A stretch of 64,000 nucleotides of DNA from positions 1 through 64,000 of the forward strand of contig SFIQ01000008.1 in NCBI GenBank assembly GCA_004555265.1, read 5' to 3'. This stretch comes from Ruminococcus sp. (GTDB lineage: Bacteria; Bacillota; Clostridia; Oscillospirales; Acutalibacteraceae). The notes under the pieces were generated by a model, which worked only from the letters and a program-made list of their open reading frames with translations, was not told the origin of the DNA and searched no databases. Positions 34,679 to 43,797 of the stretch are shown here, piece by piece. The stretch's first letter is position 1. Each line of letters opens with the position of its first letter. Position numbers and translations under genes: made by a program.

Positions 34679-36193
34679 TTGATTTGTAGAAAATGCGGTT
34701 CCCATATCCCCGAGGGGCAGTCGGTTTGCCAAAATTGCGGGATGGAAGTCGAGAAAACGGTTTCTGCTGTTGTGCCGTCCGGCGCGCAGGGAAAACAGGC
34801 GCAGATTTTCACTCCTGACCCAAGACTTTCACAGTCGCAACCGATATCGCCTGCTGGCCGCGCAACCAATGTCGGCGTGCAGACCAAAAAAGGCGTCAAT
34901 TTGAAAATATTGATTCCCTGCCTGTGCAGTGCTGTTGCTTTGGCATTGATTATTGTGGTTGTGGTACTGTTAGCGGGGCGTGATGTGCGCCGTTTTGAGC
35001 GCGCGTTGCAAACCGGCAACCAAAGCGAAGTGCGGATGATGTATACGAAAGTGAGTATGCAGTCATCAAAAGCAAAGAAAAAGCGCAAATATGACACCTG
35101 CATATATGACTATTTACAGGCGCATTATGACGAAGTGCGTGAATTAACTTTTGCCGAAAACACAAATGCCGAAAACATGGAAAGTGAATTGACGGATTTT
35201 CAAAATGAAAACGGCTATGAAATGGTGTCGGGCATTGCAGATTTACAAAATCTCGCTTCAAAATCCAGCACGCTGTTGACGCGTATTGAGGAAATGTATA
35301 CCTCGAAAAACAGTTATATCAGCGCGGTAAGGCTTTCGGAACAAGCGAATGAAAACGAAGAACTGTATTTGCAAGCGGTAAATGCGCTTTCACAGATGGA
35401 CCCGGAAGACGCGATGTACGAAAGCGGACAGGCGTTGATTGAAACGGAAACGCAAAACTATTTGAATGCAGTTTGCGGACGGGTGGATACATATTTGGCG
35501 CAGGAGGATTTTACCTCTGCCAAAGAATTGCTTTTAAAAGCACAGGAAAAGTTGCCGAATAATGCAGTTGTTTCTGAAAAAATCAATCAGGTGATGAACA
35601 GCGCAGCAGAAAAATATGCGAAACAGGCGGATACATATTTCCATGAAGGAGATATTGACGCTGCGATTGGTAATATTCAGGTCGCTTTGCAGTTCGCGCC
35701 CGAAAACGGTGATTATCAGTCTCGGCTTGAAAACTATCAGTTGTATATTCCGCGCCCGTTGTATATTTCGGAAAATATGTTGAGCGTGCAAAGACATATT
35801 TCCGGCTCTGCTTATTTGGATACGGAAGAATATATGACGGCCAACACGGGGGATACACTGCCGAATTGTATACGATTCCATCAGGGCTCCAGGGGGACTG
35901 TCAACTCTTGTTCAGTGACCTACAATCTCGGTGGAAAGTATGATGCAATCAGCGGCGTGTGGGCGCGTAGCCAAGAATGTAAGAGTCAGGACGGCTATGA
36001 GTATTTCGAGGTTTACGGTGACGGAAAGCTTTTATATACTTCACCGCGCATCGGAAGAGATGTTTTGCCGCAAAGTGTATCCTGCACGGTTTCCGGCGTG
36101 CAAACCTTAACGGTCGTCTTTAAAGGCGAAACGAATGAATGGGACTGTGACTCGATTCTCTCTGATTTTGTTGCGAGAAAAACCGTTTCCTGA
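34679..36193 (+). CDS. Zinc-ribbon membrane protein with TPR-like and NPCBM-like domains
   Basis: A 504-residue protein. Double-CxxC ribbon (CRKCGSHI..CQNCGM) in the first 21 residues, transmembrane helix at about 76-99, then helical TPR-like repeats (AKELLLKAQEKLPNN; ADTYFHEGDIDAAIGNIQVAL) and a C-terminal beta domain (YNLGGKYDAISGVWAR, FEVYGDGKLLYTSP, VSGVQTLTVVFKG) that fits the NPCBM carbohydrate-binding pattern. The C-terminal part is outside the cell. TTG start follows AGGAGG. It may bind cell-wall or host glycans next to the Ig-like protein. Confidence 0.7.
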   Translation: MICRKCGSHIPEGQSVCQNCGMEVEKTVSAVVPSGAQGKQAQIFTPDPRLSQSQPISPAGRATNVGVQTKKGVNLKILIPCLCSAVALALIIVVVVLLAGRDVRRFERALQTGNQSEVRMMYTKVSMQSSKAKKKRKYDTCIYDYLQAHYDEVRELTFAENTNAENMESELTDFQNENGYEMVSGIADLQNLASKSSTLLTRIEEMYTSKNSYISAVRLSEQANENEELYLQAVNALSQMDPEDAMYESGQALIETETQNYLNAVCGRVDTYLAQEDFTSAKELLLKAQEKLPNNAVVSEKINQVMNSAAEKYAKQADTYFHEGDIDAAIGNIQVALQFAPENGDYQSRLENYQLYIPRPLYISENMLSVQRHISGSAYLDTEEYMTANTGDTLPNCIRFHQGSRGTVNSCSVTYNLGGKYDAISGVWARSQECKSQDGYEYFEVYGDGKLLYTSPRIGRDVLPQSVSCTVSGVQTLTVVFKGETNEWDCDSILSDFVARKTVS

Positions 36194-36231
36194 CATTGAA
36201 AACGATATCCACCTGAAAGGGGAAAATAAAT

Positions 36232-38001
36232 ATGTATTGTCCAAAATGCGGAACCAATAATGCACCGCAGGCATCCGCTTGCCAAGTGTGCGGCACACCG
36301 TTGACCCATGCAAACAGCGCCGTAAAACAGGTGTCCATGCCGGACGGCAATCGACTCCGTTTTGCGAATTCCGATGCCTATCAAGCGCCGCCTTCGAGAA
36401 ACAGCGGTGCGAGCACGATGCCGGCACCGAAAAAGTCTCGCAAAAAGCCGCTTCTCATAGCACTGGGCAGTGTTGGCGGGGTGATTGTGCTTTGCGCAGT
36501 TTTACTGTTGGTGTTTTTGCCACAGTTAGAGCGTGCAATGCTGGGGGAAATCGGATATTATCTTTACCGTGAGACGGGCACGGTTCAAACAATTTTATCC
36601 TCAGAATATATCGAGGCACTTCTGCCCAACACCTCTTTTTCGGCGAACACGACTGTAAGCGCTGACTATGAATCGAAAGAGGACAGTCAGCAGGCGCAAA
36701 TCAATCAGGTTTTTTTCAACAAAACAAAACTCAACGCGCAAATTGATTATGATAAGCGTGCCCAAAAGGTCGGCGTGGATTTGTCGGCTGTGATGAATAA
36801 AAATACGGTTGCGAGCGCGCGTATTGATGTTGCAGACGGTGCGGTGGGTATCAGCCTTCCGAAACTGGCGGACGGGCAGTTGGTCTACCGTGCGGATTCT
36901 ACCGAACCGCCGACATTGGAGGAGATTACAGGGTATAGTGAAATGCAACTCCTCGGTATTTTGCGCGATATCAGCAAGGAAACAGAAGAGGCTTCCGGTC
37001 TGTCAGAGCATATCGTCACCGGGCGTGAAGTATACAACGGAGAAAATTGTCGATATACAGAACTTACACTGAATGCAGAGGAATTACGGGATTTCATTGT
37101 TTGCGGTTTAGACACGGTTTTAGACAATCCCGATGCGATTGCGGTATTGAAAAATACAATTACAACCGAAAATGCTTATTACAAGCAATTGTCGGATGTT
37201 TTGCAGGACAGTGCAGACTTGTTGGACTTAGACGATCTGGATTTTGACGCAGAGGAATGCATCGATGCATTGGAAGAGATGCGCGATTGGTATGCGGATA
37301 TTGATGTGGACGAGGACATCCTCTGCACGGTAAAAATTTATTATTCGGCACGCGGGCAAATTGTGTCGCGTTGTCTTACCGTCATCAACAAAGATGATGA
37401 TGAAAGCAATATCTTTGTGTTGGATACGCTGTTTGAAAGCAAAAAAACCGATATTTTATTCACTTCTACCGAGCAATGGAAATACGACGGAGAAAAGCGA
37501 GAGGATGTATACACATTCTCGCTGTCCGCGGAACAGAGTGACGGCAAATTAAACGGCACGGCAAAATTTGTGAATAAGTGGAACGACTCCTCTGAAACCT
37601 ATTTCACAGCGAGCTTTTCCAATGTAGATGTGGAAAAATGCGGCGGTGTTCCGCTTTTGACCGGAGAAATCAGCGGTAAAGCGGCTGACGGAGAGTATAA
37701 ATTCTCTGTCATTTCGGCGGTTGTGGATAACCAAAACACAATTACAGGAAAACTGACGCTGGATGTCGGGACAACCGATGAAGCCTCTTGCACGCTGACT
37801 GCGGAAACACAATTGTCATCTTCTGCCGATGTTTCCGATGTTGCGGTTTCTACGCGCTCTACGATGGATATGGATGAAGATTCCTTAGAGAGCATTGGCG
37901 AGACCATAGGAGAAAATATCTCTAACAGTGTCGGAAATGAATTGCAACAGATTTATGATACATATGCCTATAATATGTATTATGATGACTATGCATATTA
38001 A
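36232..38001 (+). CDS. Zinc-ribbon membrane protein with large external domain
   Basis: A 589-residue protein: double-CxxC ribbon (CPKCGTNN..CQVCGT), basic linker (KKSRKKP), one transmembrane helix (about 74-97), then about 490 external residues, acidic and beta-rich, with a Tyr/Asp-rich tail. No domain I can name with certainty. Topology matches the previous gene: ribbon inside, large part outside. AAAGGGGAAA precedes the ATG. Confidence 0.7.
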   Translation: MYCPKCGTNNAPQASACQVCGTPLTHANSAVKQVSMPDGNRLRFANSDAYQAPPSRNSGASTMPAPKKSRKKPLLIALGSVGGVIVLCAVLLLVFLPQLERAMLGEIGYYLYRETGTVQTILSSEYIEALLPNTSFSANTTVSADYESKEDSQQAQINQVFFNKTKLNAQIDYDKRAQKVGVDLSAVMNKNTVASARIDVADGAVGISLPKLADGQLVYRADSTEPPTLEEITGYSEMQLLGILRDISKETEEASGLSEHIVTGREVYNGENCRYTELTLNAEELRDFIVCGLDTVLDNPDAIAVLKNTITTENAYYKQLSDVLQDSADLLDLDDLDFDAEECIDALEEMRDWYADIDVDEDILCTVKIYYSARGQIVSRCLTVINKDDDESNIFVLDTLFESKKTDILFTSTEQWKYDGEKREDVYTFSLSAEQSDGKLNGTAKFVNKWNDSSETYFTASFSNVDVEKCGGVPLLTGEISGKAADGEYKFSVISAVVDNQNTITGKLTLDVGTTDEASCTLTAETQLSSSADVSDVAVSTRSTMDMDEDSLESIGETIGENISNSVGNELQQIYDTYAYNMYYDDYAY

Positions 38002-38022
38002 AAAAGAAAGGAAGGGTTTCTT

Positions 38023-38457
38023 ATGAAAACTTGTCAAACCTGTCGCACACAATTACCAGACAATGCGGCGTTTTGTCCGAACTGCGGCACTGCCTGTGCA
38101 GTAGATTATGATTGCACCGTGAGTGCAGTACCGCGCCAACCTGCCGGCGGCGCGGGATACGCACCGCAAGGCGGATACCAACAGCCAAACTATCAACAAC
38201 CGCCGCAAGCGCCTGCCGCACCGTATGTTACGGTCGTCAATCAGCAACCGGCTCTGCCGACAAAAAGCAAGACAAGCGCTGCATTGCTTTGTTTCTTTTT
38301 TGGCGGCTTAGGGGTGCACCGTTTCTATTGCGGTAAGGTCGGCACCGGTATTTTATGGTTGCTTACCGCAGGTTGCTTAGGCATCGGCTCGCTTGTAGAC
38401 TTTATTATGATATTATGCGGTGCGTTTAAAGATAGCAATGGCCGCGATTTAACCTGA
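38023..38457 (+). CDS. Zinc-ribbon TM2-domain protein
   Basis: A 144-residue protein: double-CxxC ribbon (CQTCRTQL..CPNCGT), a Pro/Gln/Gly/Tyr-rich linker (about 40-80), then a TM2 domain (SALLCFFFGGLGVHRFYCG, then GILWLLTAGCLGIGSLVDFI) with two transmembrane helices and the short polar turn typical of the family. GAAAGGAAGGG precedes the ATG. Role unknown; the ribbon places it with the other ribbon proteins of the operon. Confidence 0.8.
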   Translation: MKTCQTCRTQLPDNAAFCPNCGTACAVDYDCTVSAVPRQPAGGAGYAPQGGYQQPNYQQPPQAPAAPYVTVVNQQPALPTKSKTSAALLCFFFGGLGVHRFYCGKVGTGILWLLTAGCLGIGSLVDFIMILCGAFKDSNGRDLT

Positions 38458-38506
38458 TACGGCTTCAAGAAAAAGTATATTTATAAATATTTTGGAGGAA
38501 TGAATT

Positions 38507-39016
38507 ATGAAAATCTGTCCGAATTGTCATGTCGAAATGGATGACGCAGCAACTTTTTGCCCGAACTGCGGTGCAAGTGTCGCAGGGGCGCCTGCCGGCG
38601 CATACAACGGTGTACCACCGCAAGGGGCTCCGCAACCGCAGTATTATGCCGGTGCGGCGCCTGTATATGACCCCTTCGACCACACTGCGGAGTTTGACCC
38701 GAAAGATGTTTCTGACAATAAAGTGATTGCAATGCTTTGTTATTTGTTAGGGCCTGTCGGTATCATTATTGCCTTGCTTGCGTCTCATGACTCTGCCTAT
38801 GCCGGTTTCCATATGCGTCAGGCGCTGAAATTTACAGCGGTAAGTATGATTATGGGTATCGCATCCGCTGTTCTTTGTTGGACTTTTGTTGTGCCGGTAT
38901 TCTGCGCGGTTATGAACATCGTATTCTTCGTTATTAAAGTGATTGTGTTCTTCCAGATCTGCAAAGGGCAGGCGAAAGAACCGGCAATCATTCGCAATTT
39001 GAGCTTTTTGAAATAA
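38507..39016 (+). CDS. Zinc-ribbon multi-pass membrane protein (DUF4870-like)
   Basis: A 169-residue protein: double-CxxC ribbon (CPNCHVEM..CPNCGA), a Gly/Pro/Gln linker, then three or so membrane helices with the pattern VIAMLCYLLGPVGIIIALLAS, FHMRQALKF and a final long hydrophobic stretch, like the DUF4870 group of small membrane proteins. TTGGAGGAATGAATT precedes the ATG. Last gene of the second operon. Confidence 0.75.
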   Translation: MKICPNCHVEMDDAATFCPNCGASVAGAPAGAYNGVPPQGAPQPQYYAGAAPVYDPFDHTAEFDPKDVSDNKVIAMLCYLLGPVGIIIALLASHDSAYAGFHMRQALKFTAVSMIMGIASAVLCWTFVVPVFCAVMNIVFFVIKVIVFFQICKGQAKEPAIIRNLSFLK

Positions 39017-39091
39017 TTCATTTTGCCCCTTTCTGAAATGCGTTGGTCAATATACTTGCAGTTTGCTTGGAAATTTGGCAGTGCATTTTAC

Positions 39092-39128
39092 AAAATCCCG
39101 AAATGCAGTTTGCATTACGGGATTTTTT
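39092..39128 (+). terminator. Intrinsic terminator of the second T7SS-linked operon
   Basis: AAAATCCCG (39092-39100) pairs with CGGGATTTT (39118-39126) and ATGCA with TGCAT around a GTT loop, with one internal mismatch; the T-run ends at 39128. It separates the zinc-ribbon operon from the ADP-ribose hydrolase genes. Confidence 0.85.
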
Positions 39129-39169
39129 GTGAATTTGGCAGAGTTTGAGACGGAAATGAGGGAATACCG

Positions 39170-41143
39170 GTGCAAGTCGCATTATCAAAAGAGCAATTAG
39201 AGTTAATTGCATGCTTTGAAGATACACAATATCTGTATGAAACAGATCCGGAATTGGTTGCATATACGGCTGAGGCAAAGCGAAAGACCGTTATATTCTA
39301 TGAAAAGGCAGTGCCCCAACGGCTCTCGAATACGCAGTTATCCGCGAAAATTTCGATTGTGCAAGATACAACCTTTCATGCAGCGTGCCTTTTAACAACG
39401 CCCGGAAAAACCGTGGCGGTTTTGAACTTTGCTTCTCCGCTGCAACCCGGCGGCGGGGTGAAAAACGGCGCTATGGCGCAGGAAGAATGTTTGTGCCGCA
39501 GCAGCAATTTATATGCCTGTCTTTCTCAGCCTGCATTGCAGAATGCGTATTATCAATATCATCGTGAACAAAACGATGTTTTATTTTCTGACAGATTGAT
39601 TTATTCCAAAGGTGTAACGGTGTTTAAATCCGACGAGGACTTCCCTACGCTTTTGCCGCGCGAAGATTGGCGTCAGGTAGATGTCATCACCTGTGCCATG
39701 CCGGATTTACACGGCGGCGCACAATTCAGTACCGATGTTCTGCTTCCGCTTTACAAACGACGCATTCGCGCTGTTTTGCACGCGGCGCACACCGTCGGCG
39801 TACACAGCATTGTTTTAGGCGCTTTCGGTTGCGGCGCATTTTGTAATGCGCCGGAGTTGGTTGCGGAGGCATTTCGTGCAGTATTGTTGGAGGATAACTA
39901 CGCTTCGGTGTTTGAACATGTGGTTTTCGCCATAAAAAAGACTGCGGATACACAGAATTACACCGCGTTTCAAAATGCCTTCGGCGCATCGGAAACACAA
40001 GATCCAAAGGATGGCTCAAAATACTATGTGTGGAGAAATGCGGCGGTGGGTGATTTTGACCTTTTTGCAGAACTGACCGCAAAGGATATGCAAATGGTGG
40101 TCAATCAGTTCGGCGAAGCCGCGCGCAGTGTATCGAAAACGGAAACAAACGGTCAAGAGAGATATTACTGCTTCGTGAATACATACCGTAAGACGATTAC
40201 ACCGTTGCCGACGCTTCGGCTCGCTTTCGGCGGGCAATATGATGAGACACCGTACGGCGTGGAGATACGGGATTTTGCATTGGACTTGCAGGCGTATACG
40301 CTGTTGCCGTATGACCGTACACAGTCGCCAGAGGTGCAAAACGAGGCGAACAATGCACCTGTGCGGTTGGCAAATCGCTTTATGCTGAAAGCGCAACTGT
40401 GCGAACGGCTTGGAACCGTGGCTTGGCGAGCATTGGATATGCAGACGCAAATGGATTGTTTTGTACGCGTGGTTGACCATGAACAACCCTACGGTGAGCA
40501 GATGGTGCAAATGGTTCTTGCCGATGCGCGAAACCGACAGCGCATGGATACATATTCGGTACCGAAAGTACTGTATATCGGTGAAGACGGTAGCAAAGTG
40601 TTCACGGTTTCTGAATGGATCGACGGAGAAAATGTGTTGGATTTGATGCGAAAAAACGGCAGGCTTCCTCAAGCACGCGTTGTCAATATCGCTATACAGT
40701 TGTGTGATATTCTTTATGCAATGGAAACCATGTCTCCACCGTTTGTGCACCGCGATATTACACCGAAAAATCTTATGCTCAAATCCAGCGGGCAGGTGTA
40801 TTTACTTGATTTTTCCGCCGCAAAAGCGTATGCTTATGCACAGAACGGTGCGGATTGCTTCGGCGTATTCGGCTATGCCGCACCGGAACAGCTCTCTGCC
40901 GACGGGTTCACAGATTGGCGTGCAGATATTTACAGTTTGGGCATTACGATGTATGTGCTGTTGACGGGTTTAGAGCCCGGCGAAAAACAAAATCGGTATT
41001 TGCCTTTGCGGCAGTACAACCCATGCTTTTCCGAACGGGTGGAGGCGATTTTGCTGAAATGCACACAGCCCGATTTAGGTTTACGATATCAAAATGCGAT
41101 AGAATTAAAAGACGATTTGCGAAAAGCGGCGAGGAGGTTATAA
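39170..41143 (+). CDS. PARG-type glycohydrolase fused to a degenerate Ser/Thr kinase
   Basis: A 657-residue fusion. Residues 1 to about 275 fit the microbial poly(ADP-ribose) glycohydrolase family (TIGR02452): NFASPLQPGGG (GGG 94-96) and QEE (104-106) are the catalytic signature, and VLGAFGCGAFCN completes the macro-like fold. Residues about 276-395 are an unassigned linker domain. Residues about 400-657 are a kinase domain with HRDITPKN (H527) and GYAAPEQ, but DFG is DFS (547-549) and the ATP lysine position reads FVRVVD, so it may be weak or inactive. GTG start follows GAGGGA. It forms a unit with the next gene. Confidence 0.85.
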   Translation: MQVALSKEQLELIACFEDTQYLYETDPELVAYTAEAKRKTVIFYEKAVPQRLSNTQLSAKISIVQDTTFHAACLLTTPGKTVAVLNFASPLQPGGGVKNGAMAQEECLCRSSNLYACLSQPALQNAYYQYHREQNDVLFSDRLIYSKGVTVFKSDEDFPTLLPREDWRQVDVITCAMPDLHGGAQFSTDVLLPLYKRRIRAVLHAAHTVGVHSIVLGAFGCGAFCNAPELVAEAFRAVLLEDNYASVFEHVVFAIKKTADTQNYTAFQNAFGASETQDPKDGSKYYVWRNAAVGDFDLFAELTAKDMQMVVNQFGEAARSVSKTETNGQERYYCFVNTYRKTITPLPTLRLAFGGQYDETPYGVEIRDFALDLQAYTLLPYDRTQSPEVQNEANNAPVRLANRFMLKAQLCERLGTVAWRALDMQTQMDCFVRVVDHEQPYGEQMVQMVLADARNRQRMDTYSVPKVLYIGEDGSKVFTVSEWIDGENVLDLMRKNGRLPQARVVNIAIQLCDILYAMETMSPPFVHRDITPKNLMLKSSGQVYLLDFSAAKAYAYAQNGADCFGVFGYAAPEQLSADGFTDWRADIYSLGITMYVLLTGLEPGEKQNRYLPLRQYNPCFSERVEAILLKCTQPDLGLRYQNAIELKDDLRKAARRL

Positions 41144-41144
41144 T

Positions 41145-41936
41145 ATGCTTGGTGCAATGACGGGGGATATTGTCGGTTCCATATACGAATTTAACAATCA
41201 CCGTTCCAAACAGTTTGAACTGTTCGGAAAAGGCTGTTGCTTCACGGACGATACCGTTATGACGGTAGCGGTGATGCAAGCGCTTTTGTATGGCGCGCGC
41301 GGCGGCGACGCAGAACTGTCTGCGCAGTTTGTGCGGCAAATGCGTACCCTTGGTCGCGAATATCCGGACAGCGGTTACGGTATTCGTTTTTCATCGTGGC
41401 TGTTTTCGGAAGAGCCAAAACCATATAACAGTTTCGGCAATGGCTCTGCCATGCGTGTTTCGCCGTGCGGATTTTATGCGGATACGGTAGAGGAGGCTGT
41501 GCACTTGGCGCGCTTGTCAGCGGAAGTGACCCATAACCATCCCGAAGGAGTGAAAGGTGCCGAGGTAACGGCGGGTGCGGTCTTTTTGGCGCGCACCGGA
41601 GCAGATAAAGCCGAAATTCGCCGTTTTGTTGAAGAGAAAGGCTATAATTTGCAGTTCGCATTGGATGAGATTCGCGAAACCTATTCGTTTAACGAAACCT
41701 GCCAAGACACCGTGCCCCAAGCCGTTGTTGCTTTTTTGGAGAGTAGTGACTTTGAAGATGCAATACGCTGTGCGATTTCTGTCGGCGGCGACAGCGATAC
41801 GCTGGCGGCAATTACGGGCGGGATTGCCGAAGCGTTTTACGGTATACCGAAGCACATCAAGGAAAAAACACTTTCCTATTTGCCCGAGGATTTGCGGCAA
41901 ATTACCGAGAATTTTTACCGCGCGATTGCAGAATAA
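41145..41936 (+). CDS. ADP-ribosylglycohydrolase (DraG/ARH family)
   Basis: A 263-residue protein with the metal-binding motifs of ADP-ribosylglycohydrolases: GAMTGDIVGS at the N-terminus, FTDDTVMT (about 29-36) and GGDSDTLAAI near 210-219. These enzymes remove ADP-ribose from modified proteins or small molecules. It begins 1 nt after the PARG-kinase stop, with GAGGAGG upstream, so the two products probably act together on ADP-ribosylated targets. Those targets are unknown. Confidence 0.92.
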   Translation: MLGAMTGDIVGSIYEFNNHRSKQFELFGKGCCFTDDTVMTVAVMQALLYGARGGDAELSAQFVRQMRTLGREYPDSGYGIRFSSWLFSEEPKPYNSFGNGSAMRVSPCGFYADTVEEAVHLARLSAEVTHNHPEGVKGAEVTAGAVFLARTGADKAEIRRFVEEKGYNLQFALDEIRETYSFNETCQDTVPQAVVAFLESSDFEDAIRCAISVGGDSDTLAAITGGIAEAFYGIPKHIKEKTLSYLPEDLRQITENFYRAIAE

Positions 41937-41940
41937 AAAG

Positions 41941-41975
41941 CACCGAGGGCGTTTTTACGTTCCCTCGGTGTTTTT
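41941..41975. terminator. Bidirectional intrinsic terminator
   Basis: CACCGAGGG (41941-41949) and CCCTCGGTG (41962-41970) with T5 at 41971-41975 for the plus strand and an A-run before the stem that gives a T-run for the minus strand. It ends the ARH gene and the convergent histidine kinase gene. Confidence 0.88.
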
Positions 41976-41990
41976 CGTTATATGCAAATA

Positions 41991-43034
41991 TTATTTCGGC
42001 AGTCGCACGGTAAAGGTACTGCCTTCGCCTTCGGTGCTTTCGACCGAGACGGAACTGCCTGTCAACTGGCAGGCGGTTTGCACCAGCGCCAGCCCGAGTC
42101 CGTTGCCGACGGCGCGGTGTGAGGCATCCCCTTGATAAAATTTTTCAAAAATATGGGATTTCACCTCATCGTTCATACCGATACCCGTATCGGATATTTC
42201 TACCCGCGCGCCACCGTCATTTTCGGGGTACAGCCGCACACCGATTTTGCCGTGCGGCGGTGTGTATTTGACGGCATTGCCGAACAGATTTGTCCAGATT
42301 TGATGCAGTAGCTCCGCATTGCCCGTGTAGGTGTATTCGGGTAAATCCAACTCCAAATCAATCTCTTTTTGCGCCCATTGGGATTCAAACAGCAATACGA
42401 CGCGGCGCAGTTGCTCGTCCAGGCGAAATGCCTCGGATTCCGATACAATATTCTGCGACTCCAACCGCGAAAGTTGCAAAACGCTGTCCACAAGTCCTGA
42501 AAGGTCACGGGTGGATTCGGAAAGCAGGGCGAAATACTCTTGGCGCTGTTCTTCTGAAAGCGCGGGGTTGGACAGCAATGTGACATACCCTTGTATAGCG
42601 GACAGCGGCGCACGGAATTCATGCGAAACATTCGAGACAAAATCCGAGCGCATCACCTCGATGCTTCTCAGTTCCAAAATCATTTTGTTGAGATTGTCGC
42701 CGAGGTCGCGGATTTCATCGCGAAATTTTGCGGTGTCAATCTGCACATTAAAATTGCCTTTGGCGACTTCGTTCATCACGGCGGAAATGGATTTGACCGG
42801 GTTTGTGATTCGGCGACTCCAAAACACGGCAACGCCTTGGCTGACAATCAGCAAAAACAAAATGACGCAAATCACAATCAGCGCGGTGTTTTCGCTGATG
42901 ATTTCGATGTTAAACACGCTGGTGCGCATCAGCAGAAAGAGCAAAAATAAAAACAGCAGCACCAGCATACAAAGCACAAAGAAAACCAAAAATGCCGTGC
43001 GGCGAAACGCACGGTTGATTTTGTTCAGTCGCAT
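41991..43034 (-). CDS. Sensor histidine kinase
   Basis: A 347-residue membrane histidine kinase. Two transmembrane helices (about 14-36 and 50-72) with an external loop of only about 14 residues, HAMP region (73-125), phosphoacceptor SHEFRAP (H138), N box (NLFGNAVKYT) and G boxes (DTGIGM, GNGLGLAL). The short loop suggests it senses the membrane or a partner protein rather than a soluble ligand. It overlaps its regulator gene by 10 nt. Confidence 0.93.
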   Translation of the reverse strand: MRLNKINRAFRRTAFLVFFVLCMLVLLFLFLLFLLMRTSVFNIEIISENTALIVICVILFLLIVSQGVAVFWSRRITNPVKSISAVMNEVAKGNFNVQIDTAKFRDEIRDLGDNLNKMILELRSIEVMRSDFVSNVSHEFRAPLSAIQGYVTLLSNPALSEEQRQEYFALLSESTRDLSGLVDSVLQLSRLESQNIVSESEAFRLDEQLRRVVLLFESQWAQKEIDLELDLPEYTYTGNAELLHQIWTNLFGNAVKYTPPHGKIGVRLYPENDGGARVEISDTGIGMNDEVKSHIFEKFYQGDASHRAVGNGLGLALVQTACQLTGSSVSVESTEGEGSTFTVRLPK

Positions 43035-43702
43035 ACCTTTACCCCTCTGTATCCGAGCCCACGCACGGTGTCAATCCGCAAATCGCGGCAATCTCGAAGC
43101 CGTTCGCGCAAACGGTTAATATGTACATCTACGGTGCGTTCCTCCGAGTCGCTTTCATAGCCCCAAAATTCGTCCATCAGCTGCCGCCGCGTAAAGGTGC
43201 GACCCGGGTAGGACATCAATTTGTAAAGTACCAAAAATTCCTTTTGCGGAATTTCCACGGTTTTGCCGTCAAACTCGGCAGAATACGAATCGTACCGCAA
43301 AACGGTATTGCCGACGGTGAGTTTACGGTCGGTGACGATTTTGGCGCGGCGCAACAGTGCCTGCACGCGCAACAGCATTTCGTTCAAATCTACGGGCTTG
43401 ACCATATAGTCGTCAATGCCTGCTAAAAAGCCGTCGCGCTTGTCCTGATATGCCTCTTTGGCGGAAATCATCAAAATCGGCATTTCCGGGAATTCGTTTC
43501 GCAAATGTTTTGTGAGCGTATAGCCGTCTATGCCGGGCATCATAATATCCGAAATCACCAAATCCATCGGATGTTCGGCAATCAACTCCATGGCCTCCTC
43601 GCCGTTATAGGCGGCAAAGGTATGAAAATCGGCGTCCTGCAATGCGGAGCAATATATCCGATTCAAATGGACGTCATCCTCTGCGACCAAAATGTCAAAC
43701 AT
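43025..43702 (-). CDS. OmpR/PhoB-type response regulator
   Basis: A 225-residue regulator: receiver domain with acidic pocket (AEDD, 7-10), phosphorylatable D52 (SDIMMPGIDGY) and KPVD lysine near 102, then a winged-helix domain (residues about 130-222, RTFTRRQLMDEFWG and RTVDVHINRLRERL). It works with the overlapping kinase gene. Target genes are not evident; the divergent murL-murD2 operon is a possible target. A TATAAT-like -10 box on the minus strand is at 43728-43733. Confidence 0.93.
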   Translation of the reverse strand: MFDILVAEDDVHLNRIYCSALQDADFHTFAAYNGEEAMELIAEHPMDLVISDIMMPGIDGYTLTKHLRNEFPEMPILMISAKEAYQDKRDGFLAGIDDYMVKPVDLNEMLLRVQALLRRAKIVTDRKLTVGNTVLRYDSYSAEFDGKTVEIPQKEFLVLYKLMSYPGRTFTRRQLMDEFWGYESDSEERTVDVHINRLRERLRDCRDLRIDTVRGLGYRGVKVCD

Positions 43703-43797
43703 AACCCTACCTCGCTTTCTGCCTTTTATTATACAGATGTATGTTAACTTTCTGTGAATTCCGAAAAAAGAAAAGAGCGTTTTTTCTTTCGGTTTTC

